Source: Candidatus Zapsychrus exili (GTDB taxonomy: Bacteria; Omnitrophota; Gorgyraeia; Zapsychrales; Zapsychraceae). From it: 37,481 bases of DNA. The stretch is taken from NCBI GenBank assembly GCA_030765585.1, contig JAVCCJ010000075.1, positions 1 to 37,481 of the forward strand. The letters run 5' to 3'. Below are positions 7,635 through 16,401 of this stretch, piece after piece. The position numbers and the translations under genes were made by a program. The notes under the pieces were generated by a model, which saw only the letters and a list, made by a program, of their open reading frames with translations, was not told the DNA's origin and searched no databases. Positions within the stretch are counted from its first letter, which is position 1, and the number at the start of each line of letters is the position of its first letter.

Positions 7635-7861
7635 GTAGATGAGTAAGCGGCTCCTAAGTTAACGAAGATAAGGTTCTTATGATTTAAAAAATAATCACAA
7701 GGAACCTTTGCTTTTCTGAAAAAGTTGAAAGGCAACAAAGGTTTCTGGGGCTTAAAAGAGTAATTATGGGGTAAATAAGTTTTTATTGAATAAAAGCCCA
7801 AGTTGCTATAATATTAATAATTATATTAAGATTATAAACTATTAAGTTTAGGGAGAGCAAT
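7635..7861 (+). promoter_or_regulatory. Distal GSIII leader with further hairpins and a possible second promoter
   Basis: This is a 227 nt non-coding stretch. AAGGTTC (7670-7676) pairs imperfectly with GGAACCTT (7701-7708). CCTTTG (7705-7710) pairs with CAAAGG (7736-7741). GGGCTT (7748-7753) pairs with AAGCCC (7794-7799). A TATAAT at 7807-7812 has only weak -35 candidates (TTGAAT 15 bp upstream or TATTGA 17 bp upstream). If real, it would give basal GSIII transcription that bypasses the three terminators. GGGAGA before the start codon is the Shine-Dalgarno. Confidence 0.4.
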
Positions 7862-9955
7862 ATGAAAGAAAAAGAAGATGAGATAAAATCAGTTCCAGAT
7901 TATTATGGAGAAAATGTATTTAGTTTAAAGACTATGCGTAATTATCTCTCAGACAAGGCGTATAAAACTTTAAGCGCCACTATAAGAGAGGGTGGAGATT
8001 TAGATCCTAAGATTGCAGATGAAGTGGCTGACGCAATGAAAACTTGGGCTGTATCTAAAGGGGCCACACATTTTACTCATTGGTTTCAACCCTTAACTGG
8101 TACGACAGCAGAAAAACATGACTCTTTTATTTCTCCAGATGGAGAAGGTGGAGTTATGTTGAAGTTTTCTGGTAGAGAACTTATACAGGGTGAGCCGGAT
8201 GCATCAAGTTTTCCTTCAGGAGGTTTAAGACCTACTTTTGAAGCTCGTGGATATACAGGATGGGATCCAACTTCGCCTGCTTTTATTAAGGAGGGACCGA
8301 AATGTTCTACGCTTTGCATCCCGACATACTTTGTTGGTTGGAGAGGCGAAGCTTTAGACAAGAAGACTCCATTATTGCGTTCTATGAAAGTTCTTTCTAG
8401 GGAAGTTTGTAGATTGGGAAAGTTGTTTGGTATTAAATCAGAAGGAAAACAAGCTTATGCAACATTAGGTGGAGAACAAGAGTATTTTTTAATTGATAGA
8501 GATTATTATTACCAAAGGATAGATCTTATACAAACAGGTCGCACATTGTTTGGTAAAGAGCCTGCAAAACATCAGCAAATGTCTGATCATTATTTTGGGG
8601 CTATAAAGAGTAGAATAATGGGTTTTATGGAAGACCTAGATAGAGAAATGTGGAGATTAGGTGCTCCTATTAGAACCCGCCATAATGAAGTTGCGCCTGC
8701 TCAGTTTGAAGTAGCTCCTGTTTTTGAAAGTTTAAATTTAGCAGTTGATCATAATATGCTTTGTATGGAAGTATTGCAAAAAGTTGCTGAGAAGCACGGA
8801 CTTGTTTGTCTTCTTCATGAAAAGCCATTTGCAGGCGTAAATGGTTCAGGAAAGCATAATAATTGGTCAGTTGTTGGTCCAGATGGGAAGAACTGGTTAT
8901 CACCTGGAGATAATCCGCATGAGAACGCAAAGTTTTTAATTATGATTTGCGCTGTTATAAAAGCGGTTGATTCGTATGCTGAACTTCTTCGTGCATCTAT
9001 TGCCTCAGCAGGTAACGATCACAGGCTTGGTTCTCATGAAGCACCACCAGCTATTATTTCAATTTTCTTAGGAGATCAGTTAAATGATATTATTGAGCAA
9101 ATTGAAAAAGGTGGGGCAAAGAGTTCGAAGAAAAGTGGAGAGCTTAAGATAGGTGTAGATGTTTTGCCTGATCTTCCTAAAGATGCAACTGATAGAAATA
9201 GAACTTCTCCTTTTGCTTTTACAGGAGCAAAGTTTGAATTTCGTGCAGTTGGTTCAAATGCGTCCTTAGCTGGTCCAAATATTGTATTAAATACAATTGT
9301 GGCTGAGGCTCTTGATGAGATTTGTGCTGAACTTGAAAAAGCTTCGAAGAAAGAATTCAATGTAGCAGTACATAAGTTATTACAAAAAATAATTAAGAAA
9401 CATAAAAGAGTAATATTCAATGGTGATAATTATACTGATGCTTGGGCGAAAGAAGCGAAATCAAGAGGTTTACCAAATCTTAAGACAACGCCAGAAGCTT
9501 TAGAAGCTTTAAAGGATTCTAAAGTTCTTAGTCTTTTTGAAAAGCATGCTGTTTTAACTAAAACAGAGCTCATGTCTCGTTATGAAGTTTATAAAGAGGT
9601 ATATGACACAACTATTGATTATGAAGCAAAACTTGCTGCTGATATGGTTAAGACAAGCATACTTCCTGTCGCTATTAATTATCAGGAAGAACTTGCTAAC
9701 GCGATAGGATCAGTTGAAGCTACTAATAAAGTAAAATCAACGTCTTCTCGTAAACTTCTTCGCAAGATAACAAGTTTAGTTGAAGAAGCTATAGAGCGTG
9801 TTCATAAATTAGATACAGCTATAGAAAAAGGAGCATCGCTTAAGTCGAAAGCAGCTATGGTTGATTTAAGAAAAACAATTGATGCTCTTGAAGGTTTAGT
9901 GCCAGCCGATATGTGGCCACTTCCTTCATATGCAGAGATGTTGTTTATATTATAA
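7862..9955 (+). CDS. glnN: Type III glutamine synthetase
   Basis: The protein is 697 aa, the length of GSIII enzymes and much longer than GSI (about 470). It makes glutamine from glutamate, ammonia and ATP in the cytoplasm. GSIII signature blocks are seen: THWFQPLTG (72-80), GGEQEYF (203-209), RHNEVAPAQFE (273-283) and KPFAGVNGSGKHNNWS (321-336). The C-terminal helical extension of about 150 residues is also typical. The start ATG has GGGAGA 5 bp upstream. Expression should depend on the three-terminator leader before it, so it is the prime target of the ANTAR protein encoded about 0.9 kb upstream. The genes after it (nadE, gltB, gltD) use or recycle its product. No residue is obviously missing. 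Confidence 0.96.
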   Translation: MKEKEDEIKSVPDYYGENVFSLKTMRNYLSDKAYKTLSATIREGGDLDPKIADEVADAMKTWAVSKGATHFTHWFQPLTGTTAEKHDSFISPDGEGGVMLKFSGRELIQGEPDASSFPSGGLRPTFEARGYTGWDPTSPAFIKEGPKCSTLCIPTYFVGWRGEALDKKTPLLRSMKVLSREVCRLGKLFGIKSEGKQAYATLGGEQEYFLIDRDYYYQRIDLIQTGRTLFGKEPAKHQQMSDHYFGAIKSRIMGFMEDLDREMWRLGAPIRTRHNEVAPAQFEVAPVFESLNLAVDHNMLCMEVLQKVAEKHGLVCLLHEKPFAGVNGSGKHNNWSVVGPDGKNWLSPGDNPHENAKFLIMICAVIKAVDSYAELLRASIASAGNDHRLGSHEAPPAIISIFLGDQLNDIIEQIEKGGAKSSKKSGELKIGVDVLPDLPKDATDRNRTSPFAFTGAKFEFRAVGSNASLAGPNIVLNTIVAEALDEICAELEKASKKEFNVAVHKLLQKIIKKHKRVIFNGDNYTDAWAKEAKSRGLPNLKTTPEALEALKDSKVLSLFEKHAVLTKTELMSRYEVYKEVYDTTIDYEAKLAADMVKTSILPVAINYQEELANAIGSVEATNKVKSTSSRKLLRKITSLVEEAIERVHKLDTAIEKGASLKSKAAMVDLRKTIDALEGLVPADMWPLPSYAEMLFIL

Positions 9956-9970
9956 AAACAGTATTTATCT

Positions 9971-10003
9971 TTTAGCGGGTGGTGGTTTAAGCTGCCCGCT
10001 AAA
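9971..10003 (+). repeat. Perfect 9 bp inverted repeat between GSIII and nadE
   Basis: TTTAGCGGG (9971-9979) pairs with CCCGCTAAA (9995-10003) around 15 nt. The run after it is AT-rich but not a T tract, so at best it is a weak terminator. An RNA-stability or processing hairpin is equally likely. Confidence 0.5.
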
Positions 10004-10029
10004 TATTATTCGTCAATCAATATTAAAAT

Positions 10030-11670
10030 ATGAGAGTCGCTTTAGCACAAATTAATCCAACAGTCGGAGATTTATCTGGCAATAAGCAAAAGGTCATTAG
10101 TTTTATAAAAAAAGCTAAGAGCTTTGATGCAGATATTGTTGTGTTTCCTGAGCTTGTGATATCTGGATATCCGCCGCAGGATCTTATGTATAAAGAACAT
10201 TTTATTAAGAATAATATTAAGACTCTTAATTCGATAGTTAAAGGCATCAAGGGCATCACAGCCATAGTTGGTTTTGTTGATACTGACAGACAAAAAAATA
10301 TTTATAATGCTGCAGCTGTTATATCTGACGGGAAATTAAAAGGAGTTTATCATAAGCAAGAGCTTCCTAATTATGGTGTATTCGATGAGAAAAGATATTT
10401 TAAAAAAGGTGGAAAGGCTAAAAGTTTTTCTTTAAAAGGCGTAAAATTTGGATTAAGTATTTGTGAAGACATTTGGATTGATAATGGGCCATGTAAGCTT
10501 CAAGCGAAATCAGGTGCAAAAGTTATTTTCAATATATCAAGTTCTCCTTATGACCTTGGCAAGTTAAAAGAAAGGGAAAGCCTTTTAAAGAAACGCGCTA
10601 AGGAAACTAGAACGTTTATTTGTTATACGAATTTAGTTGGTGGACAGGATGAACTTGTTTTTGATGGAGGAAGCATTATTGTTGATCCTGGCGGTAACAT
10701 TGTCGCATCTGGAAAGTTATTTGAAGAAGATTTAGTTGTCTATGATTTGCCATTGTTAGATGTAAAAAAGAAAAAAGATTTATGCTCATCAAATACAAAA
10801 CATTTATTTAAGAAGATTAATAAAACAGAACGTATTTACAAGGCATTGGTTTTAGGGACTAGGGATTATATAAAAAAGAATGGTTTTGAAAAGGTTGTTA
10901 TTGGGCTAAGTGGAGGAATAGATTCAGCTCTTGTTGCTACAATAGCAGCTGATGCAATAGGGAGCGCAAATGTTATTGGAATTTCAATGCCATCGAGATA
11001 TACGTCAAAATCTACAAAATCTGATGCTAGTAAGTTTGCTAAGAATCTTGGAATTGATTTTAAAGAGATAGCGATCGAAGATACATTTAAAGTGTATTTG
11101 AAGACTTTAGCTTGTGATTTTAAAGGCAAGAAATCGGATATTACTGAGGAGAATATTCAGGCTCGTATTCGTGGCAATATATTGATGGCGCTATCTAATA
11201 AGTTCGGGTGGATAGTTTTAACAACAGGTAACAAAAGCGAGACTGCTGTTGGATATTGCACATTGTATGGAGATATGTCTGGAGGTTTTGCTGTAATTAA
11301 AGATTTGCTTAAAACAAAAGTATATGAATTGGCAAAAATGAGAAATGCAATAGTAGGTACAGATATCATTCTTAAGTCAATTATAGAGCGTGCGCCAACA
11401 GCTGAATTGAGGAATAATCAGAAAGATCAAGATACTTTGCCGCCTTATGATGTTTTAGATGATATATTAGTTGAATATATAGAAAAGCATAAATCAGTTT
11501 TGCAAATTACAAAGAATAAATATAGTAGATCGATGGTTGAGGACGTTATAAGCAAAGTAGATAGAAGCGAGTATAAGAGAAGGCAGGCTCCACCTGGAAT
11601 TAAAATAACGCAGCGCTCATTTGACAAAGATTGGCGACTTCCTATTACAAATAAATATAAAGGATTTTAG
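10030..11670 (+). CDS. nadE: Glutamine-dependent NAD+ synthetase
   Basis: The protein is 546 aa and converts nicotinic acid adenine dinucleotide to NAD+ using ATP and glutamine. The N-terminal nitrilase-like glutaminase domain (about 1-250) shows the full triad: Glu41 in FPELVISGYPPQDL, Lys109 in HKQELPNYGVF and Cys145 in LSICEDIW. The C-terminal synthetase domain (about 270-546) has the ATP pyrophosphatase loop SGGIDS (294-299) and TTGNKSE. The length is normal for the bacterial two-domain form. It lies 74 bp after GSIII with no strong terminator and no clear Shine-Dalgarno. It may be read from the GSIII transcript, tying NAD synthesis to glutamine supply. Confidence 0.95.
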   Translation: MRVALAQINPTVGDLSGNKQKVISFIKKAKSFDADIVVFPELVISGYPPQDLMYKEHFIKNNIKTLNSIVKGIKGITAIVGFVDTDRQKNIYNAAAVISDGKLKGVYHKQELPNYGVFDEKRYFKKGGKAKSFSLKGVKFGLSICEDIWIDNGPCKLQAKSGAKVIFNISSSPYDLGKLKERESLLKKRAKETRTFICYTNLVGGQDELVFDGGSIIVDPGGNIVASGKLFEEDLVVYDLPLLDVKKKKDLCSSNTKHLFKKINKTERIYKALVLGTRDYIKKNGFEKVVIGLSGGIDSALVATIAADAIGSANVIGISMPSRYTSKSTKSDASKFAKNLGIDFKEIAIEDTFKVYLKTLACDFKGKKSDITEENIQARIRGNILMALSNKFGWIVLTTGNKSETAVGYCTLYGDMSGGFAVIKDLLKTKVYELAKMRNAIVGTDIILKSIIERAPTAELRNNQKDQDTLPPYDVLDDILVEYIEKHKSVLQITKNKYSRSMVEDVISKVDRSEYKRRQAPPGIKITQRSFDKDWRLPITNKYKGF

Positions 11671-11712
11671 AAGTAAGGTAAGAGGTAAAGGGTGAAAGGC
11701 AAAAGTATTGTC

Positions 11713-11745
11713 ATTCCGGTTTTTTGCTTGCAAAAAGACCGGAAT
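11713..11745 (+). terminator. Strong stem-loop between nadE and gltB, possible terminator or palindromic unit
   Basis: About 14 bp of pairing (11713-11726 with 11731-11745, one bulged G), tetraloop CTTG, and ends ATTCC/GGAAT. Only a short TTTCCTT follows, so termination may be inefficient. The sharp palindrome could also be a dispersed extragenic repeat. One window cannot decide this. Confidence 0.45.
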
Positions 11746-11767
11746 TTCCTTAATAAAAATATTAGAC

Positions 11768-11820
11768 TCCTACTCGTAAAGGGACGTGGTCCCAACGGGA
11801 TTTTACGTGCCTTTGTAGGA
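11768..11820 (+). repeat. Nested inverted-repeat element directly upstream of gltB
   Basis: TCCTAC (11768-11773) pairs with GTAGGA (11815-11820). Inside, CGTAAA (11775-11780) pairs with TTTACG (11802-11807). At the core, TCCC (11790-11793) can pair either with GGGA on its left (11781-11784) or with GGGA on its right (11797-11800), giving two mutually exclusive hairpins. The element ends 20 bp before the gltB start codon. It may be a cis-acting RNA or a mobile palindromic repeat. Confidence 0.5.
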
Positions 11821-11840
11821 ATGATAGCAAAGAAAATAAA

Positions 11841-14800
11841 ATGAACATGTATCCAAAAAAACAAGGACTTTATGATCCAGCTTTTGAGCATGACGCTTGT
11901 GGAGTTGGACTTGTAACCAATATTGATGGCAAGAAATCGAATGATATCGTCTTAAAAGGAATAGAGGTTTTAAATAATTTGCTTCATCGTGGTGCATTGG
12001 CAGGAGACGAGAAAACGGGTGATGGGGCTGGCATTCTTGTGCAAATTCCAGATGCTTTTTTAAGGCGCGAGTGCGGTTCTCTTGGGATTACTTTACCTCC
12101 ATTAGAGAATTATGGTGTGGGTATGATATTTCTTCCTCAAGATAAGAAAGAAAGAAACAAATGCAAAAAGCTTATTGAACAGGTTATTTCAGAGGAAGGA
12201 TTGTTTTGTTTAGGATGGCGCGATGTACCTGCTGATTCAACAGATCTTGGTCAAAAAGCAAAACAGGAGCAGCCTTTTATTGCGCAATGTTTTATTGATG
12301 GTAAAACTTTTGTTGATATTGATTTAGAAAGAAAACTATATGTCATTAGGAAGGTAATTGAAAATCGAGTTAAAGATTCTATAAAGGACCAAGATAGTTT
12401 TTATGTTGTAAGTTTATCGTCGAGAACTATTATCTATAAAGGACTTTTGACCGGGTCGCAGATGATAAGTTTTTATAAAGATTTAAATGATAAAGAATTT
12501 GTTAGCGCTCTAGCTGTTATACATCAACGTTATAGTACAAACACCTTTCCCTCTTGGAAACTTGCTCAGCCATTTAGATATCTTGCCCATAACGGTGAAA
12601 TAAATACGTTACGAGGTAACATAAATCAGATGAAGTCGCGAGAAAAATTGTTAAAATCTGATATTTTTGGAGATGACATAAAAAAACTTTTACCCGTTAT
12701 TGATATATCTGGTAGCGATTCTGCATGTTTAGATAATATGCTAGAACTTTTGGTTGCTTGTGGTAGAGATTTGTCTCATGCGATGATGATGCTTATCCCA
12801 CAGGCCTGGGGATTAAAATATCCAATTGGTCCTGATTTACGAGGTTTTTATGAGTATCATGCTGGGCTGATGGAGCCATGGGATGGTCCTGCTGCTATTG
12901 CATTTACTAATGGAAAACAACTTGGAGCTTTATTGGATCGAAACGGTTTAAGACCAGCTCGATATACAATAACAAAAGATGGTTTTATGGTTCTCGCGTC
13001 AGAGGCTGGTGTTTTAGAGTTCAAGCCAGAGGATATAGTTGAAAAAGGAACGCTAAAGCCAGGAGAGATTATTTTAGTAGACTTAGATAAAAAACGTTTA
13101 ATTAAAAATGGCGAAATTAAAACGTTTTATTCTAGGAGACATCCTTATCGTCGTTGGGTCCAAGAAAATAAATTTGAGCTTAGAGGGCTTTTTAAAGATG
13201 TAGACCCTATGTCGGCTGATTTTCAAAGTTTGCTAAAGCGCCAATCGCTTTTTGGATATACGCGAGAAGATTTAAAAATGATTATAAATCCTATGGCGGC
13301 ACGAGGCTATGAGCCAGTAGGTTCTATGGGAACTGATACTCCTCTTGCAATCTTTTCAGAGAAGCCACAGTTGCTTTATAATTATTTTAAGCAACTTTTT
13401 GCGCAGATCACTAATCCTGCGATTGATCCAATAAGAGAAGAATTGGTTATGTCGCTTATGACTTTTTTAGGGAACGTAGGCAACATACTCACTGAAATTC
13501 CTCAGCATGCTAAGTTGATTAAATTTAGACATCCTATTCTTTCTAATAATGATTTAGATAGAGTGTGTTCTCTTAAAATGAAAGAATTTTGTACTACTAC
13601 TTTGAAAATGTGTTTTGAGTATGAAGGTTCTGGCAATGATTTAGAGAAAGCTTTGCAGAAATTATGTAATGATGCCGAAGCGTCGGTTGTTAAAGGCTGT
13701 TCTATTATTATTTTAAGCGATAGAGACTTAGAAGAAGGTATGACGCCAATTCCAGCATTGCTCGCTGTATCAGCTGTTAATCAACATCTTGTAAGAAAGA
13801 GTATGAAAACAGTTGTTGGTATTGTTGTTGAAACTGGCGAGGCGCGTGAAGTACAACATATGGCGCTTTTGTTAGGTTTTGGAGCAGCTGCAGTGAATCC
13901 TTATCTTGCGCTTGAGACAGTAGCTAATATGTCTGCTCGAAAAATGTTTGATCAAGATGTTGGCATTGCAAAAGCTTTAGAAAATTATATTAATTCTTTG
14001 CGTAAGGGTCTTTTAAAGGTTTTGTCTAAGATGGGAATTTCAACCTTAAGAAGTTATAGAGGGGCTCAAATATTTGAAGTAATAGGAATTAGTTCAGATG
14101 TTATTGATCAATATTTTACTGGAACGTCCTCTAGGATTGGTGGTATTGGGTTAGATGAAATAGCTAAAGAAGCTAACGCACGTTATAAAAGAGCATATTG
14201 TCAGTCGCCGAATGAAGATAAAGTTTTGACTGAAGGTGGTCATTACAGATCTAGGAAAGATGGAGAGAGACATTTGTGGACCGCCGAGTCTGTTAGTAAA
14301 TTACAGTTTGCTGCTAAATCTAATAATTATAAGATTTATAAAGAATATACTTCTTTAATTGATGATCAGTCAAAAAATACTAGCACTATTAGAGGAATGT
14401 TTAAGTTCAAAAAGACAAAGCCTATTTCTATAGATGAAGTTGAGCCTGTTTCTTCTATAGTTAAGCGTTTTGCAACATCTGCGATGTCTTTTGGATCAGT
14501 TAGTCGGGAAATTCATGAAACTTTAGCAATTGCAATGAATAGACTTGGCGCGATGAGCAATAGCGGTGAAGGAGGAGAAGACCCAGAAAGATATAAGTTG
14601 ATGCCTAACGGTGATAATAAATCAAGCGCTGTTAAGCAAGTTGCAAGTGGACGTTTTGGAGTAACTACTGAATATCTTACTAATGCTCGAGAAATTCAGA
14701 TTAAAATAGCGCAAGGAGCAAAACCTGGAGAAGGCGGTCAGCTTCCTGGTCATAAAGTTAATGAAGAAATAGCAAGAGTTCGTCATTCAACTCCAGGAGT

Positions 14801-16373
14801 AACATTAATTTCACCACCACCACATCATGATATTTATTCTATAGAAGATATTAAGCAGCTTATTTTTGATTTGAGAAATGTTAATCCTCAGGCTCGTGTA
14901 TCAGTTAAACTTGTTTCAGAAGCGGGAATTGGAACAATTGCAGCCGGTGTTGCTAAAGCAAAAGCTGATATGGTTTTAATTAGCGGATACGATGGAGGGA
15001 CAGGAGCATCTCCTTTATCATCTTTAAAACATGCAGGTGCTCCATGGGAATTAGGTCTTGCCGAAACTCAACAGACTCTTGTTTTAAATGCTCTTAGAAG
15101 CAGCATACGTATTCAATCTGATGGGCAAATGAAAACAGGACGAGATATTATTATCGCTGCTTTGCTTGGAGCTGAGGAGTTTGGTTTTGCGACAGTTCCT
15201 CTAGTTGTTTGTGGTTGTATTATGATGCGCAAGTGTCATTTAAATACATGTCCTATTGGAATTGCAACTCAAGATCCTGAGCTACGTAAACGATTTGTCG
15301 GTAAACCTGAACATGTGGTTAATTTCTTTAACATGATAGCAGGGGAAATAAGAGAGTATATGGCAGAGCTTGGTATTAAGAAAATGGATGACATGATTGG
15401 TAGAAGTGATCTTTTAGAAATGAATGATGCTATTGATTTCTGGAAGTCAAAAGGATTGGATTTGTCTAATATTCTTGCGCGCCCCTATGACGGGAAAGAC
15501 GTTGCAATGAGATGTTTTAAGGGGCAGAAACATAATATGGAAAAGCTGCTAGATGTTGAGCTTATTGATAAGGCCAAAGAAGCGTTAGAATCTAAAAAAC
15601 CTGTAAAGATTGATTTGCCTATAAAAAATACAAATTTAACTACAGGAGCGATGTTATCAGGAGAGATTACAAAACGTTATGGTCGCGAAGGCCTTTGTGA
15701 AGATACGATTGTGTGCGCATTCAAAGGGTCTGCTGGTCAGAGTTTTGGAGCTTTTGCTACTTATGGACTAACTCTTGTACTTGAAGGTGAAGCTAATGAT
15801 TATTTAGGAAAAGGTATGTGTGGAGGTAAAATTATTGTAAAGCTGCCGAAAGGCTCAACGCTTGATGCGTCTAAAAATACTATTTGCGGAAATGTTCTTT
15901 TGTATGGAGCAACTTTCGGAGAGGTCTACATTAATGGTTTAGTTGGAGAACGTTTTGCTATAAGAAACAGTGGAGTTAATGTTGTAGTGGAGGGCGCTGG
16001 AGATCATAGCTGTGAATATATGACAGGAGGACGTGTTGTTATTTTAGGTGATACTGGGGTAAATTTTGCTGCAGGTATGAGCGGAGGTATAGCCTATGTT
16101 TATGACCCTAATAGCAAGTTTGATGGAAGATGTAACCTTGATATGGTTGATTTAGAAATTGTTTCCGAAGACGAGGATATTGTTGAGCTTCGTACTATGA
16201 TAGAAAAACATTTTCAGAATACAGGCAGTTTAAAGGCTCGTGATATATTGGATAATTGGGAAAGTTGTTTGCCTTCGTTTGTTAAGGTTTTTCCTATGGA
16301 ATATCGTAAAGTTTTAGGAAAAATGACTAAAGAAGACGAGAACACAGAAAGAAAAGAAGTTTTATTTAAATAA
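11841..16373 (+). CDS. gltB: Glutamate synthase (GOGAT) large subunit
   Basis: The protein is 1510 aa, a normal GltB length. It transfers the glutamine amide to 2-oxoglutarate to give two glutamates. The glutaminase domain begins at Cys20 in EHDACGVG, so a 19-residue propeptide must be removed to expose the catalytic N-terminal Cys. The central and FMN-binding synthase domains follow, with the [3Fe-4S] ligands Cys1126, Cys1132 and Cys1137 in the expected C-x5-C-x4-C spacing. The C-terminal Gly-rich beta-helix contains GGRVVILGDTGVNFAAGMSGG. It pairs with GltD 28 bp downstream. The Shine-Dalgarno is weak, and a second in-frame ATG is at codon 3. The unusual inverted-repeat element just upstream may affect expression. 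Confidence 0.97.
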   Translation: MNMYPKKQGLYDPAFEHDACGVGLVTNIDGKKSNDIVLKGIEVLNNLLHRGALAGDEKTGDGAGILVQIPDAFLRRECGSLGITLPPLENYGVGMIFLPQDKKERNKCKKLIEQVISEEGLFCLGWRDVPADSTDLGQKAKQEQPFIAQCFIDGKTFVDIDLERKLYVIRKVIENRVKDSIKDQDSFYVVSLSSRTIIYKGLLTGSQMISFYKDLNDKEFVSALAVIHQRYSTNTFPSWKLAQPFRYLAHNGEINTLRGNINQMKSREKLLKSDIFGDDIKKLLPVIDISGSDSACLDNMLELLVACGRDLSHAMMMLIPQAWGLKYPIGPDLRGFYEYHAGLMEPWDGPAAIAFTNGKQLGALLDRNGLRPARYTITKDGFMVLASEAGVLEFKPEDIVEKGTLKPGEIILVDLDKKRLIKNGEIKTFYSRRHPYRRWVQENKFELRGLFKDVDPMSADFQSLLKRQSLFGYTREDLKMIINPMAARGYEPVGSMGTDTPLAIFSEKPQLLYNYFKQLFAQITNPAIDPIREELVMSLMTFLGNVGNILTEIPQHAKLIKFRHPILSNNDLDRVCSLKMKEFCTTTLKMCFEYEGSGNDLEKALQKLCNDAEASVVKGCSIIILSDRDLEEGMTPIPALLAVSAVNQHLVRKSMKTVVGIVVETGEAREVQHMALLLGFGAAAVNPYLALETVANMSARKMFDQDVGIAKALENYINSLRKGLLKVLSKMGISTLRSYRGAQIFEVIGISSDVIDQYFTGTSSRIGGIGLDEIAKEANARYKRAYCQSPNEDKVLTEGGHYRSRKDGERHLWTAESVSKLQFAAKSNNYKIYKEYTSLIDDQSKNTSTIRGMFKFKKTKPISIDEVEPVSSIVKRFATSAMSFGSVSREIHETLAIAMNRLGAMSNSGEGGEDPERYKLMPNGDNKSSAVKQVASGRFGVTTEYLTNAREIQIKIAQGAKPGEGGQLPGHKVNEEIARVRHSTPGVTLISPPPHHDIYSIEDIKQLIFDLRNVNPQARVSVKLVSEAGIGTIAAGVAKAKADMVLISGYDGGTGASPLSSLKHAGAPWELGLAETQQTLVLNALRSSIRIQSDGQMKTGRDIIIAALLGAEEFGFATVPLVVCGCIMMRKCHLNTCPIGIATQDPELRKRFVGKPEHVVNFFNMIAGEIREYMAELGIKKMDDMIGRSDLLEMNDAIDFWKSKGLDLSNILARPYDGKDVAMRCFKGQKHNMEKLLDVELIDKAKEALESKKPVKIDLPIKNTNLTTGAMLSGEITKRYGREGLCEDTIVCAFKGSAGQSFGAFATYGLTLVLEGEANDYLGKGMCGGKIIVKLPKGSTLDASKNTICGNVLLYGATFGEVYINGLVGERFAIRNSGVNVVVEGAGDHSCEYMTGGRVVILGDTGVNFAAGMSGGIAYVYDPNSKFDGRCNLDMVDLEIVSEDEDIVELRTMIEKHFQNTGSLKARDILDNWESCLPSFVKVFPMEYRKVLGKMTKEDENTERKEVLFK

Positions 16374-16401
16374 GATCAAAGGTAGGGGTAAATAAGAAAA
16401 G

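Noticed and set aside
7640-7861. Sigma-54 promoter or glutamine riboswitch before GSIII
   Set aside because: No GG-N10-GC element of the sigma-54 type with correct spacing was found, and the leader does not show the conserved core of known glutamine riboswitches.
8086-9420. Open frames on the - strand within GSIII, and similar frames opposite gltB, carB, thyX and others
   Set aside because: They are antisense shadows of strongly conserved genes, without ribosome binding sites or recognisable domains.
11667-11997. - strand frames across the nadE-gltB gap
   Set aside because: They run through the stem-loop and nested inverted repeats and into gltB. Their composition reflects the repeats, not a protein.
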